This document shows positions 26,101-36,196 of a DNA stretch of 36,266 bases, piece by piece. The stretch is from Verrucomicrobiota bacterium. GTDB taxonomy: Bacteria; Verrucomicrobiota; Verrucomicrobiia; JABWAM01. Under the pieces are notes generated by a model. The model was given only the letters and a program-made list of their open reading frames with translations. It was not told the DNA's origin and made no database searches. Location of the stretch: contig JACQHZ010000417.1 in the NCBI GenBank assembly GCA_016198745.1, positions 1 through 36,266 on the forward strand. The letters run 5' to 3'. Every line of letters begins with the position of its first letter. Positions within the stretch are counted from its first letter, which is position 1. A program made the position numbers and the translations under genes.

Positions 26101-27337
26101 GTTCGATCATCTTCTTGGCGCTGCGGATGGTGTGAACCAGATTGAGTTCCTTGAGCCGGCGGATGATGAACGGCTCGAACAACACCAGCGCCATTTTCTT
26201 GGGCAGCCCGCACTGGCTAAGTTTCAGATCGGGACCGATGACGATCACCGAGCGCCCTGAATAATCAACCCGCTTTCCGAGAAGATTCTGACGAAACCTT
26301 CCGCCCTTGCCCTTGAGCATGTCGGAAAGCGATTTAAGCGGACGATTGCCGGCGCCGGTAACAGGGCGCCCATGTCGTCCGTTGTCAAACAACGCATCCA
26401 CCGCCTCTTGCAGCATCCGTTTTTCGTTGCGGATGATGACCTCCGGCGTCTTGAGGCTGAGCAGGCTCTTGAGACGGTTGTTGCGATTGATGACCCGACG
26501 ATAGAGGTCATTCAAATCGGAAGTTGCGAACCGCCCGCCTTCGAGCGGCACCAAGGGGCGAAGGTCGGGTGGGATCACGGGAATGACGGAGAAGATCATC
26601 CAATCGGGACGCGATCCTGACTCAATGAACCCCTGGATGAGCTTGAGCCGCATCGAGAGTTTCTTGCGGATTTGCTTGCTCTTGGTCGCCTCGGTGGCCT
26701 TTTCAATGTGCTTGATCTGTTCGTGAAGGTCCATCAGGGCGAGCAGATCGCGAATGGCCTCGGCCCCGATGCCGGCCTTGAAATCCTCGCCATACTGTTC
26801 GCGCGCTTCGCGGTACTCGATCTCATTGAGAAGCTGTTTTCGCTCCATCGGAGTCTTGCCCGGATCAATCACAATATGATCTTCGTAATAGATGACGCGT
26901 TCGAGTTGCCGCGCCGTCGTGTCCAGCAAAAGTGCCAGGCGGCTGGGCATGCATTTGAAAAACCAGATGTGCGACACCGGCACGGCCAGTTCGATGTGTC
27001 CCATGCGCTCGCGGCGCACCCGGGAGAGGGTTACCTCCACGCCGCACCGGTCGCAGATCACGCCCTTGTGTTTGATGCGCTTGTATTTGCCGCAGTTGCA
27101 TTCCCAATCGCGGATCGGGCCGAAGATGCGTTCGCAAAACAGGCCGCCCTTCTCCGGTTTGAAAGTGCGGTAGTTGATCGTCTCGGGATTCTTGATCTCG
27201 CCGCGGCTCCAGGAACGGATCACCTCCGGAGAGGCGATGCGTATGCTGATGGAGGTCGCCCCGCGGCCACGGTCGAGGCCGAGCACCTGACGCACCCCCT
27301 CGGATGGAATAAAGGGACTTTCAGAAGAATTATTCAT
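23180..27337 (-). CDS. rpoC: RNA polymerase subunit beta'
   Basis: The product has 1385 residues. It carries the N-terminal zinc site (C80, C82, C95, C98), the active-site NADFDGDQM motif (468-476) with three Mg-binding Asp, [11 protein letters not shown], and the second zinc site ([15 protein letters not shown]). The trigger-loop region follows ([19 protein letters not shown]). It forms the catalytic centre with beta. ATG 27337 is chosen because GGAGAG lies seven bases upstream. It overlaps the rpoB stop by eight bases, so translation is probably coupled; in-frame ATGs at 27343, 27352 and 27370 are less likely. The length is close to E. coli RpoC (1407). Confidence 0.97.
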   Translation of the reverse strand: MNNSSESPFIPSEGVRQVLGLDRGRGATSISIRIASPEVIRSWSRGEIKNPETINYRTFKPEKGGLFCERIFGPIRDWECNCGKYKRIKHKGVICDRCGVEVTLSRVRRERMGHIELAVPVSHIWFFKCMPSRLALLLDTTARQLERVIYYEDHIVIDPGKTPMERKQLLNEIEYREAREQYGEDFKAGIGAEAIRDLLALMDLHEQIKHIEKATEATKSKQIRKKLSMRLKLIQGFIESGSRPDWMIFSVIPVIPPDLRPLVPLEGGRFATSDLNDLYRRVINRNNRLKSLLSLKTPEVIIRNEKRMLQEAVDALFDNGRHGRPVTGAGNRPLKSLSDMLKGKGGRFRQNLLGKRVDYSGRSVIVIGPDLKLSQCGLPKKMALVLFEPFIIRRLKELNLVHTIRSAKKMIERQASEVWDILEEVTRGHPVMLNRAPTLHRLSIQAFEPVLIEGEAIRIHPLVCTAYNADFDGDQMAVHVPLSTEAQLEARLFMLATNNIFAPSSGKPITTPSQDITMGCYYLTQNPREIGPGAEEAKKARHALKLFSDVDEVFYARDERRARTHERIVLRNPDLGRDTFHGKKTARTIETTVGRVVFNSIWPPELGFFNNVVNKKQLGDLIWRCYQVVGPERTVEMLDRLKELGFTEATRAGVSIGIDDMIIPQEKAAEISEARKGIAEVERQYRNGVITNGERYNKIVDAWTHATDSISNVMFRTLQHNQGKEEYNPVYLMVDSGARGNRQQVRQLAGIRGLMAKPSGEIIERPILSNFREGLTVLEYFISTHGARKGLADTALKTADSGYLTRKLCDVSHDVIITEPDCGTANGIWVSAIYEGDDEVVKFQDRIIGRVSCDDVADPVSHKKIVKSGELITELMAEALEKIGVEKLKIRSALTCETKRGICAVCYGRDLASSRAVELGAAVGIMAAQSIGEPGTQLTMRTFHIGGTASQVFKQPQIRAKNDGTIRYHDLRAVQSTEGGFIVLNKTGSIVVQNKEGRELESYNLVVGSTISVPDGGHVKKGESFVKWDPYNVPILTEKAGLIEFHDIIEGVTMRREMDETTGRIGTVIIEHKEDLHPQIVVQDSSKTVLSSYSIPAGAHIVVEAGDKVQAGATLAKTPRKMAKTKDITGGLPRVAELFEARRPKDACDIARIDGVVEFAANIRGKRRLVLKDPKTGTEEEHLLPMNKHVIVFKGDLVKQGQQLTEGPVDPHELLEVKGPAELQQYLLNEVQEVYRLQGVEINDKHIEIILRQMMKKVRITDPGDTIMLWGDHVDRVKFLEENERVAEAGGKPAEAQPVLLGVTKASLETESFISAASFQDTTRVLTEAATLGRVDHLRGFKENVIMGHPIPAGTGFPAYRAIKLKVLAETQVEEKTKATPQADV

Positions 27338-30300
27338 CGGCATTCTCTCCATTGGTTTGAACGCGAACATCCAACCCCAGACACTGCATTTCTTTCATCA
27401 AGACGTTGAACGACTCCGGCGTGCCGGCCTGCAGGGAGTTGTCGCCCTTGACGATGGATTCGTAGGTGCGGGTCCGTCCGGCCACGTCGTCGCTCTTGAC
27501 AGTGAGCAACTCCTGCAACGCATTGGCGCAGCCGTAGGCCTCCATCGCCCACACCTCCATCTCTCCGAAACGTTGGCCGCCAAATTGCGCCTTGCCGCCC
27601 AGCGGCTGCTGCGTGACAAGCGAATAGGGACCCACCGCGCGGGCGTGGATTTTGTCGGCCACCAAGTGCCCCAATTTCATCATGTAGATGTAGCCCACGA
27701 CAATCTCCTGATCGAAAGGATCGCCGGTGCGTCCATCGTGGAGGCGCACCTTGCCGTGTTCGGGCAGGCGGGCCTCCTTGAGAAATTTCCGTATCTGTTC
27801 CTCCTTGATGCCGTCGAAGACCGGCGTCGCAACGCGAAAACCCAGAATCCTCGCGGCCCATCCGAGGTGTGTTTCGAGCACCTGCCCCACGTTCATGCGG
27901 GAAGGCACTCCCAGCGGGTTCAACACGATTTCCACCGGCGTGCCGTCGGCGAGGAAGGGCATGTCCTCCTCCGCAACAATCTTGGCAATGACTCCCTTGT
28001 TTCCGTGGCGCCCGGCCATCTTGTCGCCCACGCTGAGCTTGCGCTTGCTGGCGATATAAACCTTCACCTGCTTGATGATCCCCGGATCAACTTCGTCGCC
28101 GCTTTCCAGGCGATCGATGTTTTGTTGGTGCTCCATCTCCAGATCAAGAAACTTCTTCTCGAACATGCTGATGATCTCGCGGATCTTGATGCGAATCGGG
28201 CTTGGGTCGATTTCGATGTGGTCATAGACTGACGCCAGCTTGCGAAGGAGCGTCTTGGTGATCTTGCGATTGGCCGGAATGATGATCTCGCCGGTCTCCG
28301 CGTTCACCACATCCAGCGGGATCTTTTCGCCAAGGAGGATGTTGCTCAACGCCTCGGTAAGCTCTTCGCGCAGCTCCGTGGTGCGTTTCAAATACTCATC
28401 TTTCAGCGCCTTCAACTGCCGGCGGCTTTCGGTTGGAGTAAGTTTGGAACGGTTGATCTCCTTGCGTCCTGAAACCTTGACGTCCATCACGATGCCGTAG
28501 GTGCCGCTGGGAACGGTGAGCGAGGTGTCTTTGACATCGGCGGCCTTCTCGCCGAAGATGGCGCGGAGGAGCCGCTCTTCGGGGGCAAGTTCGGTCTCGC
28601 TCTTCGGCGTGATCTTGCCCACCAGGATATCGCCGGGCTTCACCTCCGCTCCCACGCGCACCACGCCGTCCGGACCGAGATTTTTCAGCGACTCCTCGCC
28701 CACATTGGGAATGTCCCTGGTGATCTCCTCAGGACCGAGCTTGGTGTCGCGCGCTCCAATTTCAAATTCGTCGATGTGAATGCTGGTATAGACGTCCTCC
28801 TTCACCAGATTTTCGCTGATCAGGATGGCGTCCTCAAAATTGTAGCCGTTCCACGGCATGAAGGCCACCAACACGTTGCGTCCCAATGCCAGCTCGCCTT
28901 GTTCGGTGCACGGGCCATCCGCAAGAACCTGCCCCTTTTTGACGCTGTCGCCCTTTTGAACAATCGGACGCTGGTTCAGGCATGTGCCCGCGTTCGAGCG
29001 GATGAACTTGCGCAATTCATAGACATAAACGCCCTCCTCGGAATCGGTCTTCAGCTTCTTCTTGCTGTCGGGAAGTTTGCCATCCTTGGTCACCACAATC
29101 TGGTTGGCGGTCACCGTCGCAACCTTGCCGGTGGATTCTGAAATCACCAAAATCTTGGAATCGCGCGCGACGCGCCCTTCCAGACCGGTGCCGACAACCG
29201 GCGCCTCGGGCTGCAAAAGAGGCACTCCCTGGCGTTGCATGTTCGATCCCATCAGGGCGCGATTGGCGTCGTCATGTTCCAAAAACGGAATCAATCCTGC
29301 AGCAACCGAAACGAGTTGCTTGGGCGACACGTCCATGTAATCCACCCTGGAAGGTTCCACCTCCAAGAAATCGCTCTTGAAACGAACGCTCACCTTCGGA
29401 CCGATGAGACGGGAGTGCGAATCGAGCAGGGCGTTGGCCTGTGCGACGATGTATTTCTCCTCCTGGTCGGCGGTGAGATAATCAACCTTTTCCAGCACAC
29501 GCCCATTTTCAACCTTGCGATAGGGCGTCTCGATAAATCCAAACTCGTTGATGCGCGCGAATGTGCTCAGCGAAGCGATCAAACCGATGTTCGGACCTTC
29601 AGGCGTCTCAATCGGACAAATCCGGCCATAGTGGCTTGGATGAACGTCGCGCACCTCGAATCCCGCGCGGTCCCGGCTCAACCCGCCCGGCCCCAGCGCG
29701 CTGAGACGCCTCTTGTGCGTCAGTTCCGAAAGCGGATTGGTCTGATCCATGAACTGCGAAAGCTGGCTCCGTCCGAAGAAATCCCGGACGACCGCCGAGA
29801 GCGCCTTAGGGTTCACCAACTTCTGGGGCGTCATAGACTCGATGTTGGTGTCGAAGAGCGTCATCCGCTCCTTGACGAGCCGCTCCGTCCGATCCAGCCC
29901 TACGCGGCACTGATTGGCAAGCAGTTCGCCGACCGTGCGCACACGGCGGCTGCCAAGATGATCGATGTCATCCACCGATCCCTCCCCCTTTCGCAGCCCG
30001 ATCAGGTACTTCATCGAGGCGATCAGATCATCGTTGGTGATCACGCGAAGCTTCGGTTCTTCGGTGCCGTGGTCGGCTTTGCGTCCCGGAAAAAGCTTCT
30101 GATTGATCTTGTAACGCCCGACACGTCCCAGGTCGTAGCGTTTGGGGTCGAAAAACGTCCGTTTGATCAACGCGCGCGCATTGGCCACCGTCGGAGGGTC
30201 TCCCGGACGAAGCCGGCGGTAGATGTCCTTCAACGCCTCCTCCTCATTGCGCGACGGGTCTTTCTTCAGCGACTTGATGATCACGCCGTCATCCGCCGCG

Positions 30301-31133
30301 GTATCCACCACCTTGATCTTCTCGATCTTGAGGTCAATCAACTGCCGGACGATCAGTTTGGAGAGCGGCTCGAAGGCGCGCACCACCACCAGATTTTTCT
30401 CGGAATCAACGACATCCTCGATAAGAACCTTGTTCGCGAGAGATTCTTCCTCCATGTCCTTGCGAAGCTTGATTTCAGCGACATTGTAAAACAGCTTGAT
30501 GATGTCCGCGTCCTTCTCGTATCCGATGGTGCGCAGGAAGGTCGTCGCCAGGAACTTCCGGCGACGGCGGCGGCGATCCAGATAGATGTAGAGCAGATCG
30601 TTGGTGTCAAACTGGACTTCCAACCAGGAACCGCGGTCGGGAATGATCCGGAAAGAAAAGAGGGTCTTGCCGTTGGGATGGATCGTTTCCTCGAAACATA
30701 TACCGGGCGAACGGTGCAACTGACTCACAATCACCCGCTCCGCTCCGTTGACCACGAACGTGCCCTGCGGCGTCATGAGCGGAATCTCGCCCATATAGAC
30801 CTTCTCCTCCTTCGATTGCTTGTGCCCCTCGTGGTCCTCGGTCAGGCGAAAAGAGACATGAAGCGGCGCGGCGTAGGTGATGCCTTCGCGGATGCACTCC
30901 AGCCATGTCTGCTTCGCGTCGCTGATCTCGTATCGCACAAAGTTCAAGATCGTTTTCCCATCGTAACTCTCGATCGGAAAAACCTCAGTGAACACCGCCT
31001 GCAACCCGATGTTCCGGCGCTTCTCCACAAGCGCATTCGCTTGCAGAAAATCGGCATAGGAAAGATTCTGCAATTCGATGAGGTTCGGAGGATCGATGAC
31101 CTCCGTCACTTTCCCAAAATTGATGCGTTCCAT
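27330..31133 (-). CDS. rpoB: RNA polymerase subunit beta
   Basis: The product has 1267 residues from [12 protein letters not shown]; an in-frame ATG at 31157 would add eight residues. The rifampicin-binding region (about 458-517, [27 protein letters not shown] then [16 protein letters not shown]) matches the sensitive consensus at the usual resistance positions. The C-terminus has [19 protein letters not shown] and [38 protein letters not shown]. With beta' it forms the RNA polymerase cleft. A TCCCGCC/GGCGGGA palindrome lies just upstream of the start, in the rplL-rpoB gap. Confidence 0.97.
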   Translation of the reverse strand: MERINFGKVTEVIDPPNLIELQNLSYADFLQANALVEKRRNIGLQAVFTEVFPIESYDGKTILNFVRYEISDAKQTWLECIREGITYAAPLHVSFRLTEDHEGHKQSKEEKVYMGEIPLMTPQGTFVVNGAERVIVSQLHRSPGICFEETIHPNGKTLFSFRIIPDRGSWLEVQFDTNDLLYIYLDRRRRRRKFLATTFLRTIGYEKDADIIKLFYNVAEIKLRKDMEEESLANKVLIEDVVDSEKNLVVVRAFEPLSKLIVRQLIDLKIEKIKVVDTAADDGVIIKSLKKDPSRNEEEALKDIYRRLRPGDPPTVANARALIKRTFFDPKRYDLGRVGRYKINQKLFPGRKADHGTEEPKLRVITNDDLIASMKYLIGLRKGEGSVDDIDHLGSRRVRTVGELLANQCRVGLDRTERLVKERMTLFDTNIESMTPQKLVNPKALSAVVRDFFGRSQLSQFMDQTNPLSELTHKRRLSALGPGGLSRDRAGFEVRDVHPSHYGRICPIETPEGPNIGLIASLSTFARINEFGFIETPYRKVENGRVLEKVDYLTADQEEKYIVAQANALLDSHSRLIGPKVSVRFKSDFLEVEPSRVDYMDVSPKQLVSVAAGLIPFLEHDDANRALMGSNMQRQGVPLLQPEAPVVGTGLEGRVARDSKILVISESTGKVATVTANQIVVTKDGKLPDSKKKLKTDSEEGVYVYELRKFIRSNAGTCLNQRPIVQKGDSVKKGQVLADGPCTEQGELALGRNVLVAFMPWNGYNFEDAILISENLVKEDVYTSIHIDEFEIGARDTKLGPEEITRDIPNVGEESLKNLGPDGVVRVGAEVKPGDILVGKITPKSETELAPEERLLRAIFGEKAADVKDTSLTVPSGTYGIVMDVKVSGRKEINRSKLTPTESRRQLKALKDEYLKRTTELREELTEALSNILLGEKIPLDVVNAETGEIIIPANRKITKTLLRKLASVYDHIEIDPSPIRIKIREIISMFEKKFLDLEMEHQQNIDRLESGDEVDPGIIKQVKVYIASKRKLSVGDKMAGRHGNKGVIAKIVAEEDMPFLADGTPVEIVLNPLGVPSRMNVGQVLETHLGWAARILGFRVATPVFDGIKEEQIRKFLKEARLPEHGKVRLHDGRTGDPFDQEIVVGYIYMMKLGHLVADKIHARAVGPYSLVTQQPLGGKAQFGGQRFGEMEVWAMEAYGCANALQELLTVKSDDVAGRTRTYESIVKGDNSLQAGTPESFNVLMKEMQCLGLDVRVQTNGENADE

Positions 31134-31156
31134 GTGGTATTCTATGTTGAGTGGCA

Positions 31157-31172
31157 TCCCGCCGAGGCGGGA
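31157..31172. repeat. Short perfect palindrome upstream of rpoB
   Basis: TCCCGCC-GA-GGCGGGA forms a seven-base-pair stem with a minimal loop (six pairs if the loop is opened). It overlaps the alternative rpoB start at 31157. It lacks a following T run on either strand, so a classic terminator is unlikely. An attenuation structure or dispersed palindrome is possible. Confidence 0.55.
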
Positions 31173-31251
31173 CTTGTGTTCCCATGCGGATGAGGGAATC
31201 CCTTCATTTCCCCTAATCCTTCCTGATCCCCTTAATCACCCTTTCTCCCCG

Positions 31252-31629
31252 TCACTTGATCTCGGCTTTCGCGCCGGCGGCCTCCAGTTTCTTCTTGATC
31301 TCCTCGGCCTCCTCCTTGCTGACGCCTTCCTTCACCGTCTTGGGCGCGCCTTCCACAACGTCCTTGGCCTCCTTGAGGCCGAGCGTGGTCACGGAACGGA
31401 CCTCTTTGATGACGGATATCTTGTTGGGTCCCGTTTCCTTGAGCACGACGTCAAAGGTTGTCTTGGCCTCGGCAGCCGGAGCAGCGGCGGCCGGAGCGGC
31501 GGCGGCAGCCACAGCCACAGGCGAGGCAGCGCTGACGCCCCAGACCGACTCAAGCTCTTTGACAAGCTTGGACATCTGGAGAACGGTGAGTGCGCTTAAC
31601 TGATCGATCAATGCTTGGTGTTCAGACAT
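31252..31629 (-). CDS. rplL: 50S ribosomal protein L7/L12
   Basis: The 125-residue protein has an N-terminal dimerisation domain ([21 protein letters not shown]), an Ala/Pro hinge (about 38-55) and a C-terminal domain ([65 protein letters not shown]) that recruits translation factor GTPases. It follows rplJ as usual. Both flanking gaps hold G-rich seven-base repeats in opposite orientation. Confidence 0.98.
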   Translation of the reverse strand: MSEHQALIDQLSALTVLQMSKLVKELESVWGVSAASPVAVAAAAAPAAAAPAAEAKTTFDVVLKETGPNKISVIKEVRSVTTLGLKEAKDVVEGAPKTVKEGVSKEEAEEIKKKLEAAGAKAEIK

Positions 31630-31732
31630 GGGTTGGTTCCTTGGTCTCGTCGGGTCTCAAGGCCATGAGATCGTTTCACCCCAAAGGCCAGCGGGGACGA
31701 CAAGTTGCCGGTTGTGTTGTTGTAATGTGGAA

Positions 31733-31776
31733 ATTGGGTGGAATGGGGAATTAGGGGCGGTGAAGGGGGAAAATTT
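31733..31776. repeat. G-rich heptad repeat between rplJ and rplL
   Basis: The plus strand reads GAATGGG, GAATTAG, GGGCGGT, GAAGGGG, GAAAATT after a GTGGAAATTGGGTG lead-in, a degenerate seven-base series. A C/T-rich opposite-orientation series (about 31199-31245, CCCCTAATCCTTCCTGATCC) lies on the other side of rplL. Confidence 0.5.
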
Positions 31777-32289
31777 CTAGGTTGCCTTCTCCGATTTGGC
31801 CCTGATCGCCTGCACCAGTTGCGAGGCGGGCGCGTTCAACAGCCGCGCCAGGGAGCTTGCCGGCGAGGAAAGGACTCTGAGCAACTGCGCCATCAACACC
31901 TCGCGCGACGGCAGATCGGCGATGGCCTCGATATCCTCGGCTGTCAATGCCATCCGGTCAAGAATGCCGGCCTTGATCTTCGGTTTCTTGAATTCCTTCG
32001 CAAACGCCTTCAACACCGTCGCGGCTGCAGCCACGTCCTTTGCGCCATACACAATCGCCGTCGGTCCTTGCAGCGCGCCATTCAGATCGGGCAGCTTCAG
32101 GTCCTTCAACGTATGCCGCATCAGGGTGTTCTTCACCACCATGGCGCGGGCGCCCGCCTTTGCCAGACGGCTTCGCAGCTCGGAAAAATCCGACACCTTC
32201 AGACCCGTAAAGTCCGTCAGGATCACGTAAGGCGAATCCGCAAGGCGGGCCTTGATCTCATCCGCAATGGCTGTTTTTTCAGGGCGCAT
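31777..32289 (-). CDS. rplJ: 50S ribosomal protein L10
   Basis: The 170-residue protein shows YVILTDFTGLKVSDFSELRSRLAKAGARAMVVKNTLMRHTLK, the L10 rRNA-binding domain. A C-terminal helix follows (PASSLARLLNAPASQLVQAIRAKSE) that binds L12 dimers in the stalk. In many bacteria L10-L12 represses its operon by binding the leader before rplJ; here the gap before rplJ is mostly a facing heptad-repeat pair. Confidence 0.96.
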   Translation of the reverse strand: MRPEKTAIADEIKARLADSPYVILTDFTGLKVSDFSELRSRLAKAGARAMVVKNTLMRHTLKDLKLPDLNGALQGPTAIVYGAKDVAAAATVLKAFAKEFKKPKIKAGILDRMALTAEDIEAIADLPSREVLMAQLLRVLSSPASSLARLLNAPASQLVQAIRAKSEKAT

Positions 32290-32293
32290 GATG

Positions 32294-32390
32294 GAAATTA
32301 GAAATTAGAAATGAAAAATGAAAAGGTAAGACCGCAACGAAAAGGTTTTGAGTTCTGAAATTTCTATTTTCTCATTCTTAATTTCTCATT
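32294..32390. repeat. Facing heptad-repeat arms between rplA and rplJ
   Basis: Arm A (32294-32325) reads GAAATTA, GAAATTA, GAAATGA, AAAATGA. Arm B (32345-32390) reads TTGAGTTC, TGAAATTTC, TATTTTC, TCATTCT, TAATTTC, TCATTG, largely complementary to arm A. About 20 bases of loop separate them. The pair occupies nearly the whole gap where an L10 leader would be expected. Confidence 0.78.
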
Positions 32391-32394
32391 GAAA

Positions 32395-33087
32395 TCAGGC
32401 TGCGAGAAACTCGCGCGTATCCACGCGCACACCGGGACTCATGGTCGTCGAGAGCGTGCAACTGTTGAGGTAAGCGCCTTTGGCGCTGGACGGACGCGCC
32501 TTGAGCACCGCCTCGATCACCGCCCGCGCGTTTTCGAGAATCTGCGCCGCTTCAAATGAAGCCCGGGCCACCACCACGTGGAGATTGGCGGTCTTGTCCA
32601 TCTTGAATTCCACGCGTCCGGCCTTGACCTCCTTGACCGCCCTGGCGAGGTCCTCGGAGACCGTGCCCGTTTTCGGGTTCGGCATCAAACCTTTCGGACC
32701 GAGTTCCTTTCCGAGTTTGCGGACCTCCTGCATGGTTCCCGGCGTGGCAATGGCGACATCAAAATCAAACCAGCCGCCCTTGATCTTCGCGATCAGGTCT
32801 TTATAACCCACGTGCTCGGCGCCGGCGGCGCGGGCGGCTTCTGCCTCGGTCCCCTCGGCAAAGGCAAGGATGCGCACCTTCTTGCCCGATCCATGCGGGA
32901 GCGGGACGGTGCCGCGCACCATCTGATCGGACTGTTTCGGGTCCACGCTCAACTTGATGGCGAGGTCAACCGACTCGTCAAACTTGGCGCGCGGAAACTT
33001 CTTGAGCGTTTCCACGGCGTCCTTGAGCGGATAGGCCTTGCGCGGGTCCACCAGTTTCAGGGCTTCCTTGAATCGTTTGCTTGGCAT
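32395..33087 (-). CDS. rplA: 50S ribosomal protein L1
   Basis: The 230-residue protein contains [42 protein letters not shown], the second-domain segment [15 protein letters not shown], and the C-terminal [20 protein letters not shown]1 forms the mobile stalk at the E site and in E. coli represses the L11 operon. It follows rplK with a 62-base gap that lacks the clear heptad pair seen in other gaps. Confidence 0.98.
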   Translation of the reverse strand: MPSKRFKEALKLVDPRKAYPLKDAVETLKKFPRAKFDESVDLAIKLSVDPKQSDQMVRGTVPLPHGSGKKVRILAFAEGTEAEAARAAGAEHVGYKDLIAKIKGGWFDFDVAIATPGTMQEVRKLGKELGPKGLMPNPKTGTVSEDLARAVKEVKAGRVEFKMDKTANLHVVVARASFEAAQILENARAVIEAVLKARPSSAKGAYLNSCTLSTTMSPGVRVDTREFLAA

Positions 33088-33149
33088 AAATAACGAAATT
33101 TTTTCACGCCGCCCGAACCTTCACGTTCAGAGCGTTCGCAGGGTCGTTC

Positions 33150-33575
33150 TTAATCAGCCACCTCAATCCCCATGGAACGGGCTGTCCCCACAATCGTGCG
33201 ATAAGCGGCGGCCTCGCTCTTGCAGTTCATGTCCTTGGCCTTCTTGGCAACGATCTCCATGATCTGCTTGCGCGTCACCTTGCCCACCTTGTTCCGGTTG
33301 GGCTGGCCGCTGGCGGTGGCGATGTTGGCGGCCTTTTTCAAGAGCACCGGCGCCGGCGGCGATTTGGTGATGAAGGTGAACGTCTTGTCCTTATATACTG
33401 TGATCACCACCGGCAAAATTTCTCCGGCCTGCTTTTGCGTCGCCGCGTTGAACTCCTTGCAGAAGCCCATGATGTTGACCCCCTGTTGTCCCAGGGCCGG
33501 GCCAACCGGCGGCGCGGGGTTGGCCTGTCCCGCCGGAATCTGCAATCGGATGATGCCTGTCACTTCTTTGGCCAT
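33150..33575 (-). CDS. rplK: 50S ribosomal protein L11
   Basis: The 141-residue protein has the proline-rich N-terminus ([36 protein letters not shown]) and the C-terminal rRNA-binding domain ([36 protein letters not shown]). L11 forms the GTPase-associated centre with 23S rRNA and is needed for RelA-type stringent activation and thiostrepton binding. It follows nusG across a heptad-repeat gap. Confidence 0.98.
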   Translation of the reverse strand: MAKEVTGIIRLQIPAGQANPAPPVGPALGQQGVNIMGFCKEFNAATQKQAGEILPVVITVYKDKTFTFITKSPPAPVLLKKAANIATASGQPNRNKVGKVTRKQIMEIVAKKAKDMNCKSEAAAYRTIVGTARSMGIEVAD

Positions 33576-33585
33576 ATAAAATTCA

Positions 33586-33674
33586 ATGAGAAGTTGAAAA
33601 TTAGAAATTAAAAAATTCAGCGGGTGAAAATTTTCCTGTGAAAAATTATAACTTTTAATTTCTAATTTCTAATT
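33586..33674. repeat. Facing heptad-repeat arms between nusG and rplK
   Basis: Arm A (33586-33617) reads AATGA, GAAGTTG, AAAATTA, GAAATTA, AAAAATT. Arm B (33640-33674) reads GAAAAATTATAACTTTTAATT then TCTAATT, TCTAATT. The last units are exact complements of GAAATTA units in arm A. The loop is about 22 bases. Confidence 0.78.
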
Positions 33675-33681
33675 GGCCGTC

Positions 33682-34242
33682 CTACGCCTTCTCCACCTGC
33701 CAGAATTCGAGTTCCACCGGCGTGGAACGTCCGAAGATGGAGACGGAAACCTTGAGCTTGCCTCTCACCTGGTCCACCTCCTCGACCACGCCGGTCATTC
33801 CTTTGAAGGGACCGTCGTTCACGTTGAGCGATTCGCCCATCTCGAAATTCACCTTGGGCACCACCTTGTCTTCGCGATCATGGATCTGGTTCATGATGCT
33901 TTCCACCTCCTCCTTGCGGAGCGGGATGGGCCGCTCGCCGCCCACGAACCCGATGATGCCCGGCGTGTCGCGGATGAAGTACCAGGATCGGTCGTTCAAC
34001 TGGTTCTTTTCGTCCAGCAAATCCATGTTCACGATGAGATAACCCGGAAAAAATTTGCGTGTCGTCGTGGCGCGTTTGCCGCGCTTGACCTCCTCCACCC
34101 GCTCGGTCGGGATGAGAACCTGATGGATAAGGTCGGTCACCTCCTCGCGCACCTTGCGTTTTTCGATGCTCTCCAACACCTTCTGTTCCTGACCCGGAAG
34201 ACAGTGGAGCACATACCATTGCGATGAGGAGTTGGAGGCCAT
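33682..34242 (-). CDS. nusG: Transcription termination/antitermination factor NusG
   Basis: The 186-residue protein starts with the NGN domain (QWYVLHCLPGQEQKVLESIEKRK, KFFPGYLIVNMDL, WYFIRDTPGIIGFVGG) and ends with a KOW domain (VNDGPFKGMTGVVEEVDQVRGKLKVSVSIFGRSTPVELEF). NusG binds RNA polymerase and links it to Rho or to ribosomal S10. It follows secE by 18 bases, the usual secE-nusG pair. Confidence 0.97.
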   Translation of the reverse strand: MASNSSSQWYVLHCLPGQEQKVLESIEKRKVREEVTDLIHQVLIPTERVEEVKRGKRATTTRKFFPGYLIVNMDLLDEKNQLNDRSWYFIRDTPGIIGFVGGERPIPLRKEEVESIMNQIHDREDKVVPKVNFEMGESLNVNDGPFKGMTGVVEEVDQVRGKLKVSVSIFGRSTPVELEFWQVEKA

Positions 34243-34260
34243 GGGTGAGAAAAATTCGCC

Positions 34261-34458
34261 TTAGCGCGTGATCGCCAGTCCGAGCACCCGGCTGATGACA
34301 CAATCCGAGGCAAAGATGAACAAACCCAGGATCGCCATCGTCACCACAACCACCACGGTGGATTCCTTCAACTCGGCCGCACTCGGCCGGGTGCACTTCC
34401 AGAATTCCTCCGACACCTCCCGGAAGAATCCCCGGATTTTGTCATACCACGCTTTCAT
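34261..34458 (-). CDS. secE: Preprotein translocase subunit SecE
   Basis: The short 65-residue form has an amphipathic N-terminal helix (WYDKIRGFFREVSEEFWKCTRPS, with the conserved E-x-K/R-x-W/P type region). A single transmembrane helix follows (about 34-55, STVVVVVTMAILGLFIFASDCV). SecE clamps SecY in the translocon. Position between tRNA-Trp and nusG is the common bacterial context, which supports this assignment for a weakly conserved protein. Confidence 0.93.
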   Translation of the reverse strand: MKAWYDKIRGFFREVSEEFWKCTRPSAAELKESTVVVVVTMAILGLFIFASDCVISRVLGLAITR

Positions 34459-34506
34459 GGATATAGTTCGTTTTGTATTCGTTCCTGTCCATCACCCCCC
34501 GAAATA

Positions 34507-34582
34507 TGGCACGGCAGGAGGGACTCGAACCCCCAACCGACGGTTTTGGAGACCGCTACTCTACCAATTGAGCTACTGCCGT
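34507..34582 (-). tRNA. tRNA-Trp (anticodon CCA)
   Basis: The acceptor stem is ACGGCAG/CTGCCGT, with discriminator G and an encoded 3' CCA (34507-34509). The D arm contains AGCTCAATTGGTAGAGT. The anticodon loop is CTCCAAA, with CCA reading UGG. The T loop is TTCGAGT. All stems pair with a few G-U wobbles, and the body is 73 bases plus CCA. It lies between rpmG and secE, a position common for tRNA-Trp in bacteria. Confidence 0.97.
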
Positions 34583-34620
34583 TTTCGCGCCCCGTTTCAC
34601 CGGGCGACGGAGCGGCCTGG

Positions 34621-34776
34621 TTATTTCTTCTCCCGGTGCAAAACGTGTTTGCCGCACCATTTGCAGAACTTCTTGATCTCCACCCGCTCGCTCCCCTGCT
34701 CCTTCTTGTTGCGGGTAGAGATGTAGTTCAGGCGCTTGCACTCAGCGCACGCCAGTTGAATGAATTCACGCGCCAT
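34621..34776 (-). CDS. rpmG: 50S ribosomal protein L33, zinc-binding form
   Basis: The 51-residue protein has [20 protein letters not shown], then a basic stretch and [16 protein letters not shown]. Four cysteines (C10, C13, C38, C41) make the zinc ribbon of the C+ form of L33. The [13 protein letters not shown] ending is diagnostic. It starts six bases after the tuf stop and is followed by tRNA-Trp, the common tuf-rpmG-tRNA-secE order. Confidence 0.96.
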   Translation of the reverse strand: MAREFIQLACAECKRLNYISTRNKKEQGSERVEIKKFCKWCGKHVLHREKK

Positions 34777-34782
34777 GGCTTT

Positions 34783-35979
34783 TCACGCAAGGATTTCGCT
34801 CACCCGTCCCGCGCCCACCGTCTTGCCGCCCTCGCGGATGGCGAAGCGGATGGTTTTCTCCATGGCGATGGGCGTGATCAACTCGACCTCAATCGTCACG
34901 TTGTCGCCAGGCATCACCATCTCCACCCCCTGGGCAAGCTTCACAACGCCCGTCACATCCGTCGTCCGGAAGAAAAATTGCGGCCGGTAACCGTTGAAAA
35001 ACGGCGTGTGCCGTCCACCTTCCTCCTTGCTCAGGACATAGACCTCCGCCTTGAATTTGGTGTGGGGCGTGATGCTTCCCGGCTTGGCAAGGACCTGTCC
35101 CCGTTCCACCTCCTCTTTCTTGGTGCCGCGCAGCAATGCTCCGATGTTGTCGCCCGCGATGCCCTCGTCGAGTTCCTTGCGGAACATTTCGACGCCCGTC
35201 ACCACGGTCTTGGTGGTGGCTCGGATGCCCACGATTTCCACTTCGTCGCCGACCTTGACCTTGCCGCGCTCGATGCGGCCGGTGACAACCGTGCCTCTGC
35301 CTTCGATGGAGAAAACGTCCTCCACCGGCATCAAATATGGCAGATCAACCGAACGTTCGGGCGTCGGGATGTAGCTGTCCACCGCCTCCATCAAATCCAG
35401 CACACATTTGGCATCCTCATGTTTCGGATCGCCGGCCGCCAGCGCCTTGGTCGCGGCGCCCTTGATGATCGGGACCTTGTCTCCCGGAAATTCATATTCC
35501 GTCAACAACTCCCGCACCTCCATCTCGACAAGGTCCAGCAGTTCCTTGTCATCCACCATATCGCACTTGTTCATGAAAACCACCAGCGACGGCACTCCCA
35601 CCTGGCGGGCCAGAAGGATATGCTCCCGCGTCTGGGGCATGGGACCATCCGCTGCGCTGACAACCAGAATGGCGCCGTCCATTTGAGCGGCGCCGGTAAT
35701 CATGTTTTTCACGTAGTCCGCGTGTCCCGGACAATCCACGTGCGCATAGTGCCGTTTGTCAGTCTGGTATTCCACGTGGGAGGTGTTGATCGTGATGCCG
35801 CGCTCCTTTTCTTCGGGCGCGTTGTCAATCTGATCGTAGGCCCTGGCCTCCGCCAGCCCCTTCTTTGAAAGAATGGTGGTGATTGCAGCCGTCAAAGTGG
35901 TTTTGCCATGGTCAACGTGGCCAATCGTTCCCACGTTCACGTGCGGCTTGTTGCGTATGAATTTGTCTTTGCCTGCCAT
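34783..35979 (-). CDS. tuf: Translation elongation factor Tu
   Basis: The 398-residue GTPase delivers aminoacyl-tRNA. G motifs are GHVDHGKT (20-27), DCPGH (82-86) and NKCD (137-140), with ERGITI in switch I. Domains II and III are complete, ending [12 protein letters not shown]. It is placed upstream of rpmG and downstream of tRNA-Thr, away from fusA. About 217 bases separate it from tRNA-Thr; this gap holds no gene and probably the leader of tuf. No strong Shine-Dalgarno is visible. Confidence 0.98.
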   Translation of the reverse strand: MAGKDKFIRNKPHVNVGTIGHVDHGKTTLTAAITTILSKKGLAEARAYDQIDNAPEEKERGITINTSHVEYQTDKRHYAHVDCPGHADYVKNMITGAAQMDGAILVVSAADGPMPQTREHILLARQVGVPSLVVFMNKCDMVDDKELLDLVEMEVRELLTEYEFPGDKVPIIKGAATKALAAGDPKHEDAKCVLDLMEAVDSYIPTPERSVDLPYLMPVEDVFSIEGRGTVVTGRIERGKVKVGDEVEIVGIRATTKTVVTGVEMFRKELDEGIAGDNIGALLRGTKKEEVERGQVLAKPGSITPHTKFKAEVYVLSKEEGGRHTPFFNGYRPQFFFRTTDVTGVVKLAQGVEMVMPGDNVTIEVELITPIAMEKTIRFAIREGGKTVGAGRVSEILA

Positions 35980-36196
35980 AATGATGTTTGGTTGATTGCG
36001 GTTGTTGCTGCTGCCTTGTTTTGTCTGCGCCCGCCGAGACGGACGACAGCCCCTGCCAAGGTTTTGTCCTTGTTTCCCAAATTTTTTTCTGTTTCAATGG
36101 CAACCCCCGTTTCGCAAAACGGCAGTTGCCCTTTTCCTTTTCCCATCCCCACCATCACCAACCAGGTCGGGACCCGTTCCAGCATTTTTTATCATC

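Noticed and set aside
29235-31193. Long plus-strand open frame opposite rpoB
   Set aside because: Same cause as the fusA mirror frame; its translation has the low-complexity His/Arg/Leu pattern of antisense frames.
34556-34741. Minus-strand frame overlapping rpmG and tRNA-Trp
   Set aside because: It is the out-of-frame shadow of the zinc-ribbon L33 gene, which matches its family over the full length.
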